NCBI RefSeq assembly: GCF_009870125.1
Contig: NC_046680.1
Location: 19,735,501-19,799,500 of the forward strand
DNA: 64,000 bases
Source of the DNA: Drosophila pseudoobscura
Lineage: Eukaryota > Arthropoda > Insecta > Diptera > Drosophilidae
Direction: 5' to 3'
Of this stretch, positions 33,101 to 43,172 are shown piece by piece; the first letter of the stretch is position 1; each line of letters opens with the position of its first letter. The translations under genes and the position numbers were made by a program. The notes beneath the pieces are model-generated. The model saw only the letters and a program-made list of their open reading frames with translations. It had not been told where the DNA came from and ran no database searches.

Positions 33101-35890
33101 GTATAGTCTGGCAGATTCCTGAACAATAAAAAGACCCAAACAGCCCCAACGCAGAGGGTAAACAAATAAACAAACGCTGACAGACACGACAATGGGTTGG
33201 TGGGCGGTGGGGTGGTAAGGGTGCGGTGGAGAGGCTTTTGTTTCTTATTTTTTACGTCGTTTTCGAGGAATATTTTTTTGGTAAACAATTCTCGATTCGC
33301 TGGTGGCTGATGAAAAAGCGTGCCAAAAACAGATGCGGTAGAAAAGTATTCGTGGCAGATAAACTTTTCCACAGCTGATAAACCCCGAAATCGGGTGCTG
33401 GGAATCTCTGAGTGGGATGGGCGGGGGAGGCGGAGATGATTCACTTTCACACCCAAAAGTGTTTCAAAAATTGGATTCGTCCGGCCTTCGGAACTGAATC
33501 ACGCTAGTCCCAGTCCCTAGGGTAGACCGGAATAAACAAGTCCGAAGAACCACTTTAGCCAAATTGTGCAACATTCACATTCCCCAAAGCCATATAAAAC
33601 GATTTCCGGAACCAGAAAATTGCTAAGCGCATTACGGAAGGGCCTGACAGGCGGCAGCATGGGCAGGGCAGGGCTGGGGCTTGTATTTGTATTTGTACTT
33701 TTGCTTTTGTTTTGTTGTTCTTTTTATGGACTGTTGCAACCTTAAACTTGCTGCTAAATGCTCTTCCTTTTGCCCTTCACCAGCAATCGATAGGGCTACG
33801 TCATCATTAAGCCGCTCTGACGTCAGAGATCGTGTTTTTTTTCGGGATATAAATAATCGGAAACCTGATGCGCCAGTACCCAGCTCTACCTGCCTGGAGA
33901 GCGCGACATGTGTCACTGTACCAGCCCGCAGCGGTACCGCCACGTTCAGGTTGGATGACAAAGCAGAGGCAACAAGCACCAGTCTAGTAACCCGTCTCCG
34001 CCGCCGCGTCCGTCCCTGCCCCTGCCACGGCGCTTCTAGAGCATCAACTGAGCTGATTGCCTACGCTTCCATGTGTGTGCTCCAATCGTGAGTTATCAAC
34101 GCGAGGACGTGCTGTTGGTGTCAACACGTGAAAGGCGCGTGCAAGTGCTATAAAATGCGATCAAAGGGGAGGAGCAGCGAGTGGCAGACACACTTCAATT
34201 GAAATTAAATGAAATGCATTACAATTTGCAAGCAGAGCTCTGTAAAATCACGGCATTGTACAGCAACAATGATTAATTTGTGTTTTTATTGACAATTGAA
34301 AAGATGAGCTTCCGTAGCACGGACCGGCCACGGTGGATGCAGCCACTGCCGGGAAACACAAGTCTGCCGATCAATGGAAGGATCATTGAAAGTTGTTTGA
34401 CAAAACTGTCACAATGATCGGAGAATTGCGCAGGCAAATAGGTCTTTCCTCTCTTCTGTAATCACCAGTGCCTAGATCTCGTCACGTTTTCTGCGGTCAC
34501 TGACTGCGATAACCCGCTCCCGAGCTGGCGATTCCGTTAAAGGCAAACAGATTCGGCGAGATGATGGGCCACAGATGGGGCTGAATTCGACCGAAGTGTT
34601 ATTTCAACTCTCTCGTTAATCGCTCATTGTTTTTGGGTAGCGCGTCAGTGGCAAACACTTCCTTATTAGTATTCCTCATTGTCTCAGATCTCAGATCGTG
34701 TCCGTCCCATGCATATTTCATGATGGATAGCAGCAGATCAACAAGAGCCCGTCAATCTGGATACTGGGCACGGCCTAAGAATGCGGACGACTTCTTAATT
34801 ATCGACCAGAATGGCATTGGAGCGACATAAACTGGTTCTCAAGACTTGGCAGCACCCGTTTTATAGTTTGATAGTGATAGATATATACAATTTGGCTATT
34901 TATAAAGTGGCGCGAGGCGTAACTAGACGGTGGGAGCGCTCTGTAATTAATATTTTGAACGCGTGCCAAGATGTCACCCAGGGAAAACGAATGAATGCGT
35001 GTGGTCGGGAGCAAAACGGATCAAAAGTGGCGACAAAGTCTCTCGCAGACGCTAGGAGCACCTCTCAACCGACTGCCGACTGGGTTTCGCGTCACAATAT
35101 CATAAAACGGCGCGTGCGGATTCGCGTGTCAACGAAAACTGACTGAAAGCGATGGACGCAGAGTCGGATGCGATGAGCTTTTATTTTCGGCAAACTGTGT
35201 GCGCCTGTGTGCGTGCTGAGAGGCGTGTCGCAGGGCACCCGATATGAGAGCATATGAGAGTGGGAGGCAATGGGGCGTACATGCCGGCAGTGAGGCACTG
35301 CACAGGATCGATGGACAAGGCAGACCCAAGGCTGCGTTGCTGGCGCATTGTTTACCGGGCATAAACAAAGTGCCAGCAGGAATGTGCAGTCGGTGCACTT
35401 GGTTGCATAAACAGAGAGCACAGGCCAAGGCTCATGCGGGTCGATTTGTTGATCCGTATTCGTGGGTGGCAATTAGCGGGTCGGCCAAAGTGACCTCAAT
35501 GTGCAGAGGCCGTGCGGCACGACGGGACAAAGACGCTCTTTCATTGCCGCCGCAGCGCCTGCTGCAATTATATAATAATCAAAGACGAGATGAGACTCGG
35601 TCGCCACTCAAGGAAGCTGGAATGCTGGGCTTTTGCCGATAAGCCGCCTCGCACTTCTCGAATGCGTCACTCTGCGCCCAGGTCGCCGAAACGATAAGGT
35701 GACGTTGAACCTTGTGCAATGTGTGCGGAAGAGGAACGGGACGGTCCGCTGGAGGTGGGCGAAGGGCGGATCCCCGCAGAAACCAGACGCCGGCAGCAGG
35801 CAAACATTTGCACAAGTGCGAGTGCGCGGGGAGGGGGGACCGTCCGCCGCTCCATGGAACACTCACCTCACTCGGCGACATTGCCGTCAT
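30123..35890 (-). CDS. CG7220: UBE2W-type ubiquitin-conjugating enzyme E2
   Basis: Coding exons on the minus strand are 35890-35867 (MTAMSPSE), 30906-30815, 30615-30513, 30445-30214 and 30136-30123, all with GT-AG borders and matching phases, giving 154 aa. The protein continues [17 protein letters not shown], then [15 protein letters not shown], then the catalytic segment [19 protein letters not shown] with the active-site Cys in HICLS, and ends [15 protein letters not shown]. This is the UBE2W signature (human ends WWYHDDTC). UBE2W mono-ubiquitinates the N-terminal amine of substrates with disordered N-termini and lacks the usual HPN triad, here HPH. The last coding exon has only 14 bases. 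The canonical first exon lies 5 kb upstream, next to a perfect Motif 1 promoter. Fly symbol CG7220 is from memory. Confidence 0.92.
31661..31792 (-). CDS. CG7220: Alternative first coding exon of the UBE2W gene with a GC splice donor
   Basis: An ATG at 31792 opens a 44-codon exon ([16 protein letters not shown]..., ending LDNSRWE). It stops in phase 0 exactly at GAG|GCAAGT, the strong consensus of the rare GC-AG introns. Joined to the acceptor at 30907/30906 it would give [12 protein letters not shown] in frame, i.e. an E2 with a Lys-rich, basic 44-residue leader in place of MTAMSPSE. The frame stays open upstream of the ATG to 31906 without another ATG. A GT donor at 31656 would break the phase. 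The exon may be a separate promoter or an internally spliced alternative; transcripts are needed to tell. Confidence 0.6.
31793..35866 (-). other. Large 5' intron region of the UBE2W gene
   Basis: About 4 kb between the two first exons. I see no supportable gene on either strand; the numerous open frames have no recognisable content and cross GC-rich or simple-sequence stretches. It may contain the promoter of the 31.8-kb alternative exon. Confidence 0.55.
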
Positions 35891-36067
35891 GTTGCTCTTT
35901 GTGATATCCGTGGTGACGTGACGCCGCTGGGACTCCTTCTCCGCAGTGCTGTCGCTGCCACGGGACTTCAAACAAAACGGGGTTCCCGTTGTGGCGTAAA
36001 ACACTGTTTTATTCTTGTTTTTGTTGTTTTTCGAAAAAAGATTAGGAATTGAATATTGTTGAGCGTC

Positions 36068-36078
36068 CAGTGTGACCG
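36068..36078 (-). promoter_or_regulatory. Motif 1 (M1BP site) at the UBE2W promoter
   Basis: CAGTGTGACCG on the plus strand is CGGTCACACTG on the minus strand, a perfect match to Drosophila core-promoter Motif 1. It lies 178 bp upstream of the canonical UBE2W ATG and in transcript orientation, so the start site is probably just downstream of it. Confidence 0.7.
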
Positions 36079-36308
36079 TTTTGGCAGTGCTGTGAAAAGT
36101 CTCAAAGTCTCGGCTGATGAAAATATCGAGAGCGCGCTAAGAAAGCAGCTGTTTGTTTGAGACTTATTCGCTTATTAAATATAACATTGTATTGGATTGC
36201 TTACTCCAGGCACACTGAAAACGTGAAATATTCTCACTGATTTTGATTCTAGTCCGGATTTATCTTGCTTGGACGGTTCTAAAGTCAAGTTTTTTCGTCA
36301 GCTATCGC

Positions 36309-36316
36309 TATCGATA
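36309..36316. promoter_or_regulatory. DRE (TATCGATA) between divergent genes
   Basis: The perfect palindromic DRE, within CTATCGCTATCGATAG, lies between the UBE2W promoter and the D-amino-acid oxidase start. It is the DREF site. The extra CGATA/TATCG half sites next to it also fit BEAF-32, a protein found between head-to-head fly genes. Binding is inferred. Confidence 0.65.
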
Positions 36317-36626
36317 GTCGGTAAACATAAACAGCTGATTGGCTTCAATTCAAATCTAGTTAATTTACTTGTTTGATAATGTTTATTTAATTAAAGTGTT
36401 GTCCGATTCCTATTAAGATACGATGAATGAAGCGGCTCTCTTTCTCGGCCAATCGAATAGAGACTATGAGTGGTGAAATTCATGAACACAGAGAGAGGAT
36501 TTATATAGAACTATATACTGATAGAATGGACTGATAAGCTGCACTCACTATCTAAATTAGTGCCGGCGCCGTTAAATACTTGTGCAGCAAGTTGCTGCCC
36601 CACAGTACCGGATTGGAGAATCAATC

Positions 36627-37843
36627 ATGCAGTTCGGAGTCTTAGGCAGCGGCATAATTGGCCTCACGACCGCCCTGGAGCTGCAGCAGCAGTTTCCCTC
36701 GGCGCAGGTCTCAATAATTGCCGACCGCTTCAACGAGGACACAGTCAGCTATGTGGCGGCGGGCATCTTCCGGCCAGGCACCAGTTTCATGGGCCCCACC
36801 CAGGAAATTACGCAGTAAGATTGCCTGTTGCAAGGTCATGTCCAGCACGGCCTTCTAATCCTTCTGCCGATTGCAGGCAATGGATGACGGACGCCTTCAA
36901 CTACTGGGATGAGCTGCGCCGCTCCAAGGAGGCTCCTCTGGCAGGGGTGTGTCAGCTGTCGGGCTATATCTACTCGCGAACCTCCCCCTCCATCGTGCGG
37001 GTACGTTGCCAACCGTCTATCAGCGATTCTTATCTGAGTTGGCTTAATTCGATTAACGAGACATTGCCGTTTCTTACTCTTTGCTTCAGAATCACTTCAT
37101 TGAGAAGCTTCTTCCCGTGTATAGACGCGCCACGGATGAAGAGCTGAGGCTGTGCCAGGGCGGGTGGAAGTACGGCTCCTTTTTCACCACCTGCTTGACG
37201 GAAAGTCGCCTCTTCCTGCCGTATGCCACGAACAAGTGAGTGCCGGAATGCCGGAGCATAGCTCAATCATTCTCTAACAAAATTCATTCGCAGATTCCTT
37301 GAAAACGGCGGGCAAGTGGTTCGCCAGCATGTGAAGAACTTCTTCGATGTGCAGCAGAACTTTGATGTCCTGGTCAACTGCACTGGCATGGGCGCCAAGG
37401 AGCTGTGTAATGATCAGCACTTGGTGCCCATTCGGGGTCAGGTACTGAAGGTGCGAGCGCCGTGGATCAAGACGGCCTTCTATGGTGACTATGACACCTA
37501 CGTGCTGCCAGGCTTCGAGACGGTCACCTTGGGGGGATGCCGGCAGTTCGATAGCTACAACACAGAGTGGTGCAAGTACGACAGCATGGCCATCAAGGAG
37601 CGTTGCTACGACCTTCTTCCGAGCCTCAAGAAAGCGGAGATTGTCAGGGAGTGCGTGGGACTTCGTCCGCACCGTGCGATCGTTCGCGTGGAGCCGGAGC
37701 TGGTCACGAATGCGGAGGGAAGGCGCCTCAAAGTTGTCCACAACTACGGACACGGCGGGTACGGCGTGACCACGGCTCCTGGAACAGCCAAATACGCCGT
37801 GAAGATTGTACGCGAAATGCTGGCTGGGAATAGCAAGCTGTAG
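36627..37843 (+). CDS. D-amino-acid / D-aspartate oxidase, peroxisomal flavoenzyme
   Basis: Exons 36627-36814, 36877-37000, 37090-37235 and 37294-37843 have GT-AG borders and consistent phases and give 335 aa, the usual size for the family. The N-terminus (MQFGVLGSGIIGLTTALEL) is the Rossmann FAD-binding motif. GLRPHRAIVRVE contains the substrate-carboxylate Arg, and HNYGHGGYGVTTAPGTA matches the family signature near the flavin. It ends in SKL, a type 1 peroxisomal targeting signal. The enzyme oxidatively deaminates D-amino acids to 2-oxo acids, ammonia and peroxide. Whether it prefers neutral D-amino acids or D-aspartate cannot be decided here. In D. melanogaster the best candidate orthologue is CG12338, from memory. 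An ATTAAA at 37879 is a likely poly(A) signal. Confidence 0.93.
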
Positions 37844-40259
37844 GCTCCAGAGCGCTGGTGCATTGTTATTTGTTGATCATTAAACTGTTAAACTGTTTAC
37901 AAGCCCAATCAAAGCCACGCAGAATCTTTGAACCTTTTTTGTGGCTCTTTGCTTTGGATATTAAACCATAAACCGATATAAACTGTTGACGATACCCGAT
38001 AAGATTTCAAATTGTTGGCGCTACGCCAATGGCCAATGGCCCACTGTGCGCATGTCCGCCCCGCCGCATGAATGGAAAGCTCGCCTGCAATTCGCCGCAA
38101 AAGCTACGCCCACACACATTTCCGTCCCCCGGACCAATCCCAGGAAAACAGCCCCCCCAATCGATTTTCACTAGCAGATAGAAGGGAGCTCTGAGAGTCA
38201 GTAGCAGTGAGCAGTCGATGTGAAACAGTTATCTTATGAAAACGTATACAAAACTTTCCCATATTCGCCGTAGCAGCCAATTCGCCGTCCGAGAGCTCCA
38301 AATTTTTTCCCTCATTTGAGTCCTGCGAAGTCGACGTGTCGATGCGATATTTCTCGTTTGGCGAAAAAAGGTGAAACAGTTGAGAAAACAATTGAAAGGC
38401 ATTCGCACTGCCATTTTGAAGCGACGCCTGAATAATTGAACGACTGCAGTGCTGTGGCAAGACGTGTGGGTGCGCGTACGTTCAATAATTGATTGGGTAA
38501 CCGTAAACAAATAGCAGCAGCACGGACCAGGACCCTACCGTATGTTAGGCCAGTGCCAAGGCTAACTTCCAATACCTCACGACTGGACGGCAGCTAGAGC
38601 TAGAGCCCCAGCCACATTATCGATTTGCGTATATGTGTATGTCTGCGAAATAGCAGTGTACACCTAAACACCTATACACCTGTGCACATACTCCCACACG
38701 CACGCACATACACACACACACATACACAAACGTACTGCACGTCAACGGCAAGAACTTTGACGCACGGGATCTCGTGGTATCCGCACAGAGGAGCAGAAGC
38801 AACCGCATCAACCTCAAGACGCAGTAAGTGCCATCCATCCCCCCATACCCACATCCCACATGCCACATCCCATCGTAATATTAAGTATACGCCGCATTGC
38901 ACTCTAATGCGTGGGAGATCGATTGCTCGGGTGTCAGTGAAAGTTACCGCCGACCGCAGACCCGACACGAAAACCCCAGAACACAGGAAAGTAGCTTGCT
39001 CAATTTGCTTTTGGTGTCTCTAAAACTTGAAGCTTGCCCCAATTAAAAGTTTGAGCTGCTGGCTAGGGAAGCCAGGGAGCGCAGCCCCCAAACGGAGCTC
39101 AATAGTTTGGTGGGAATGCAGCTTCTGCCCACAGAACAGCTGCTTAGCCATTTAAAAATTGAAGCACGAATGAACAGCAAGGCAGCAGAAGGCATAGCAG
39201 GAAGAGCAGGAAGAGGAGCAGCAGCAGCCACCCCTCACAGAGGGAAAACAACAGAAAAAAATCGATAATCACACGAAGCCAGGCAGATAAAAACATTTCC
39301 ACACGGCCTCTGATAAGAGGCCCCTGCCTATTGACTCGTGCACGTCTGTCAGTCTCTGTGCCTCCGGCTCCTGCCACACTCCGGTACGGCCCTCTGATGA
39401 GCCTGGAGAGGGTTCTGCTCCTTGACAGCCTCAGCCGGGAACATTGGCTTGGGGCTGTCCTTTTGCCAGGGCCTTGACGATGACGCGCGCACTCCTCTGT
39501 GGACCCCAGAGCATGAACCGTCGTTCATCAGAAATCTGACAACATTTTGCCGCTGCGCAACTTTTGATTTAAGCGGGAGCGGTGGAAGTACGGGAAGGAG
39601 AAGCAGAATCAGAAACAGAAGCCATGGCAGAAGGAAGATAAAGTTGTCTATACACACAAATTATCGACACAATGTCGCGGCTTCCAAGGAGAGGAGCTTC
39701 CTTGCATATGGAAATTGTGAAAGGCGAGGGACGAGTAAATGGAAAAAAACTGTAAGCTGAAACTGAACTGCTGTCGCCGAGCGAGTCCACGCCATGGCAA
39801 GGCTGAAACTTTTCAAGGACAAGCGACCAGCGCTTCCCCCTCGGATTCTTATTTCTCGTGCCCACTCCCCTGCCACTGACGTGACAGCCATACCAACAGG
39901 CACAGCCGTACCAACAGAATGCCATCTTGTGTACTTGTGGGTCAGCTGTAGGTAACAGACTCGCAGGGAAGCGGCCGGAAGAGAAGCCTGAGCATGTACT
40001 CTCTGTTGTGTGCTGCAACACTTTCCCCGCATAACCTCCCAGCAGTCCCCTCGGGGACCAAGTCGAAAGTACACAAGGCAGGAGGGCTATGATTCAGAAA
40101 TATAACCGCAACTGTTTAATCCATACACGCGCAATTCAATTAGGTCTCGGGACAAAGAGCAGTTGGCCTTGGATCCAGCCTGTGTCCGGATCCGTGTGAT
40201 GAAAACAAACTAAACAACAATTTAATAATTAAACGGCCCTCTCCTACTCCCCTACTCCC
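37844..40259. other. Non-coding interval with a possible 5' UTR exon
   Basis: No supportable coding region. Around 38640-38823 a stretch preceded by a DRE-like TATCGATT (about 38618) ends at a donor-like GACGCA|GTAAGTG; it could be an untranslated first exon of Rab3, spliced to an acceptor at 41970. The rest contains CA microsatellites (38700-38726) and the 3' flank of the minus-strand gene that ends at 40260. Confidence 0.4.
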
Positions 40260-41684
40260 CTACTCAATCTGGCCGTGGTACACGGGGATGTTGATGCCAT
40301 CGCCCACGCCGCAGATGGCATCGGCGTTGCAGCTGGCCTGCTGTGCAGATCCTGGTCCCCCCACGGGATGAGGGGCGCACATGTCGCTGGATGTGGAGTC
40401 GCTATGGATGACAATGGCTGTAGAGCTGTAGTCCTGCTGCGTCGGCGTCAACTGCTCCTTGCGCAGGAATGTGGTCAATGACATGTTCGTGGAGTCGCTA
40501 GTTATCACGGTGGTCGTGTCCATGGACTCTATCAGCTCCCCCTCTTCCTCAGAACCAGCAGGGGCTGGTCCACGCTGCTGCTCCTGCACCTTTTCAACGG
40601 GTTCTTCCTTCTGTACGTCCGCCGCCTGCTGCTGCTGCTGGCAAAGGCCGACTACTGGCACGCTGGCCAGTTTGTTGGTATTCATGGGACAGAAGCAGTT
40701 TAGGTTGATGCTTCTGTTACCCAGGGCCTGGACGGGACGGGCGTTCCGTGTGATGGGAGTGACACCGTCGTGGCTCAGCAGCTGGCGGAAGTGGCGCAGC
40801 TGGAAGTCACTGATGGCCAGCGTCTCGGGGAAGATGAACCACTCGGTTCCCTCGTAGAACGGGGGTCGGGTCAGCGACCCACCGTAGGAGTAGAAGCCAG
40901 CCCGGAAGGCGGGCATTAGGTAGCAGAGTGGAAACGGTGATATATTCACGGCCTTTCCGGGCTGCTGCACCTGGCGCAGATTCTGAACGAGGGGGTCCAG
41001 GAACGGGTTGTGGGCCGAGAGCTCAAACATGTAGGCGATCGTCAGGAGGTCGTAGCTGCTGGTGCAGGACCGCGACATCCCGGAGCTGGCACGGTGCATC
41101 ACCTGCATCTCCATGGGGAACTTGCGATGGTTGAAGGTGTGCTCCGAGCCCTCGCTGTTGCACCAGCCCCAATGGAAGCGCACCTCCACGAACGTGTAGC
41201 TGGCCAGAAGATCGGCTCCGCTGATGGTGGGCGTGTTTCCGTGGAACTGGGCCCGCAGGATCAGGGTGTGGCCCGTGTTCTCCACCTGAATGCTCGCCGG
41301 CAGTTCGTCGTAGTGGTTCCAGTTGAGCAGCTCCCTGATAGCCATGGGGCTCAGCTGCCGGTCATCGATATTGATGGGGCTCTGAAAGCCAGCCCCGTCC
41401 AGTCCTTCGAGTCCGCCCTCTCGCTGATCAGCCATGTCGTACCAAGAGTTGCAATCGTCTGTGGCCAGATCCGAGTGTGTGATCCAAATCTTTGGGTACT
41501 GCAGAACCCAGCGGAAACGCTCCCGCAGTATCTTTTGGCCCGTCTGTTGGGCGAGGCCCAGCACCAGGCAGAGTACGCTGGCCAGCAAAGGATGCTGCAC
41601 CATCTGGCAGAAGCCCTGGCTAACGAGCAGCCAGAACAGCTGCATCACGAGGCCAATCAGATAGCCGAGCGTGGTGTCGAACAT
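40260..41684 (-). CDS. Membrane-anchored carbonic-anhydrase-related protein (acatalytic)
   Basis: An intronless 474-aa frame. The first in-frame ATG is at 41684 (MFDTTLGYLIGLVMQLFWLL); the open frame extends 11 codons further without ATG. Residues ~5-25 and ~31-44 are hydrophobic, suggesting one or two membrane segments or an uncleaved signal anchor. Residues ~85-335 form an alpha-carbonic anhydrase fold: FQSPINIDDRQL, GHTLILRAQFHG, SEHTFNHRKFPMEM, GGSLTRPP. Of the three zinc histidines (human CA II His94, His96, His119) only the middle remains: VEVRFHWG has Arg for His94 and MEMQVMH has Gln for His119, so hydratase activity is unlikely. A ~140-aa Ser/Thr/Gln/Glu-rich C-terminal tail looks disordered. 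The gene may be nested in a Rab3 5' intron. It is probably the fly gene CG12309; I am not certain of that symbol. Confidence 0.85.
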   Translation of the reverse strand: MFDTTLGYLIGLVMQLFWLLVSQGFCQMVQHPLLASVLCLVLGLAQQTGQKILRERFRWVLQYPKIWITHSDLATDDCNSWYDMADQREGGLEGLDGAGFQSPINIDDRQLSPMAIRELLNWNHYDELPASIQVENTGHTLILRAQFHGNTPTISGADLLASYTFVEVRFHWGWCNSEGSEHTFNHRKFPMEMQVMHRASSGMSRSCTSSYDLLTIAYMFELSAHNPFLDPLVQNLRQVQQPGKAVNISPFPLCYLMPAFRAGFYSYGGSLTRPPFYEGTEWFIFPETLAISDFQLRHFRQLLSHDGVTPITRNARPVQALGNRSINLNCFCPMNTNKLASVPVVGLCQQQQQAADVQKEEPVEKVQEQQRGPAPAGSEEEGELIESMDTTTVITSDSTNMSLTTFLRKEQLTPTQQDYSSTAIVIHSDSTSSDMCAPHPVGGPGSAQQASCNADAICGVGDGINIPVYHGQIE

Positions 41685-42004
41685 TTTCCTATTCTGAGAA
41701 TAGACCGGAACACACAATAGGCATAAAGTTACACAACAGTTGTAAACGTAAACGTACCAAGAAATCAGTGAAGCAAAGTTGAAAAGGTTGACGCTATCTT
41801 TTCTTTTGGTTTATATATTGTTTAATATTTTCAGAGTCGACAGCTCGTGCGGGTCCGAATGTTTTAATGTGACTGACTTCTATGAGTTTCCCACTTCCCA
41901 TTCACAGCCTGACAGACAATCCAAAGCCACCTATACTGATCCTTTCCACTCGTTTCATTTTCCTGTACAGTCGGCAGACGGACAGCAGAGAGCTCTGAAC
42001 CGAA
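41685..42004 (+). other. Divergent spacer and 5' UTR of Rab3
   Basis: Between the minus-strand carbonic-anhydrase-like gene and the Rab3 start. Two plausible 3' splice sites for a Rab3 leader exon are seen: AATATTTTCAG ending near 41834 and TTTCCTGTACAG ending at 41970. The latter leaves a 34-bp leader before the ATG. Confidence 0.45.
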
Positions 42005-43172
42005 ATGGCCAGCGGCGGGGACCCCAAGTGGCAGAAGGATGCTGCCGACCAGAACTTCGACTACATGTTCAAGCTCCTTATTATCGGCAACTCCAGTGTG
42101 GGCAAGACGAGCTTCCTCTTCCGCTATGCCGACGATAGCTTCACATCCGCCTTCGTCTCCACGGTGGGCATCGACTTCAAGGTGAAGACTGTCTTTCGCC
42201 ACGACAAGCGGGTGAAGCTTCAGATTTGGGTAAGTACATGGCCGAGGCCTAGCCACCAAGATGGGTAGATTTGTAGCACCTAGCAGATGTATCTTTCAAA
42301 CTTCTTCGCTCTATGATTGCCGAAAGAAAGAGCGGTCCTCTAGTGGGTGGATTCATTGTGATTATTCGATTGGTTCTGGCAGATGAATCATCTGTACAAT
42401 CGAAGTATTGATTTCTGCACCTAGCAATGACGGCATCAAGTGAACACAGGTCGTAGGTTGGCGCACTCTCGAATGACCTAAAGTCTGTCCGTGGCTGTGC
42501 GTGGGTTTGCCGGGTTAATTGTGCTTGTCACTGTCATAAAGCAAAGACCTGAGCAAATTTCGTTTGGCTTTTGCAGGACACGGCCGGGCAGGAGCGTTAC
42601 CGCACCATCACCACAGCCTACTACCGCGGCGCCATGGGTTTCATCCTGATGTATGATGTCACCAACGAGGACAGCTTCAACTCGGTGCAGGACTGGTGAG
42701 AGCACACATATCCCTCACACACACTCCCTGCCACACACTAACTCGGCTCTCCCCTTGGTCTCCTCCCGCAGGGTCACACAAATCAAAACCTACTCGTGGG
42801 ACAACGCCCAGGTCATTTTGGTCGGAAACAAGTGCGACATGGAGGATCAGCGCGTGATTAGCTTCGAGCGGGGCCGCCAACTGGCCGATCAGCTGGGCGT
42901 GGAGTTCTTCGAGACGTCCGCCAAGGAGAATGTGAATGTCAAGGTGAGTACCGTGCCACTGGAGACTTCGATAGTTGCTAGATGTGGATGTGTATGTCTT
43001 TCACCCTTCCTAATGCTCCCCCTAGGCTGTCTTCGAGCGCCTGGTGGATATCATATGCGACAAGATGTCCGAGAGCCTGGACGCCGATCCAACGTTAGTG
43101 GGCGGGGCACAGAAGGGCCAGCGCTTGACGGACCAGCCGCAGGGCACGCCCAACGCCAACTGCAACTGTTAG
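42005..43172 (+). CDS. Rab3: Rab3 small GTPase of synaptic vesicles
   Basis: Exons 42005-42229, 42577-42695, 42772-42943 and 43026-43172 have GT-AG borders and compatible phases; the product is 220 aa, the family length. G motifs are all intact: [14 protein letters not shown] (P-loop), [14 protein letters not shown] (switch I, effector), [20 protein letters not shown] (switch II), NKCDMEDQR and ETSAKEN (guanine recognition). The C-terminus ends NANCNC, a CXC motif for double geranylgeranylation. Rab3 cycles on synaptic vesicles and, in flies, controls the distribution of active-zone proteins at the neuromuscular junction. The ATG sits in CGAAATGGCC. Introns interrupt the switch II and guanine-recognition parts of the fold. 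The symbol rests on the Rab3-specific [20 protein letters not shown] stretch. Confidence 0.97.

Noticed and set aside
36560..37147. 195-codon plus-strand frame over the oxidase exons
   Set aside because: It runs through two introns in a different register; the spliced oxidase model explains the region with conserved motifs.
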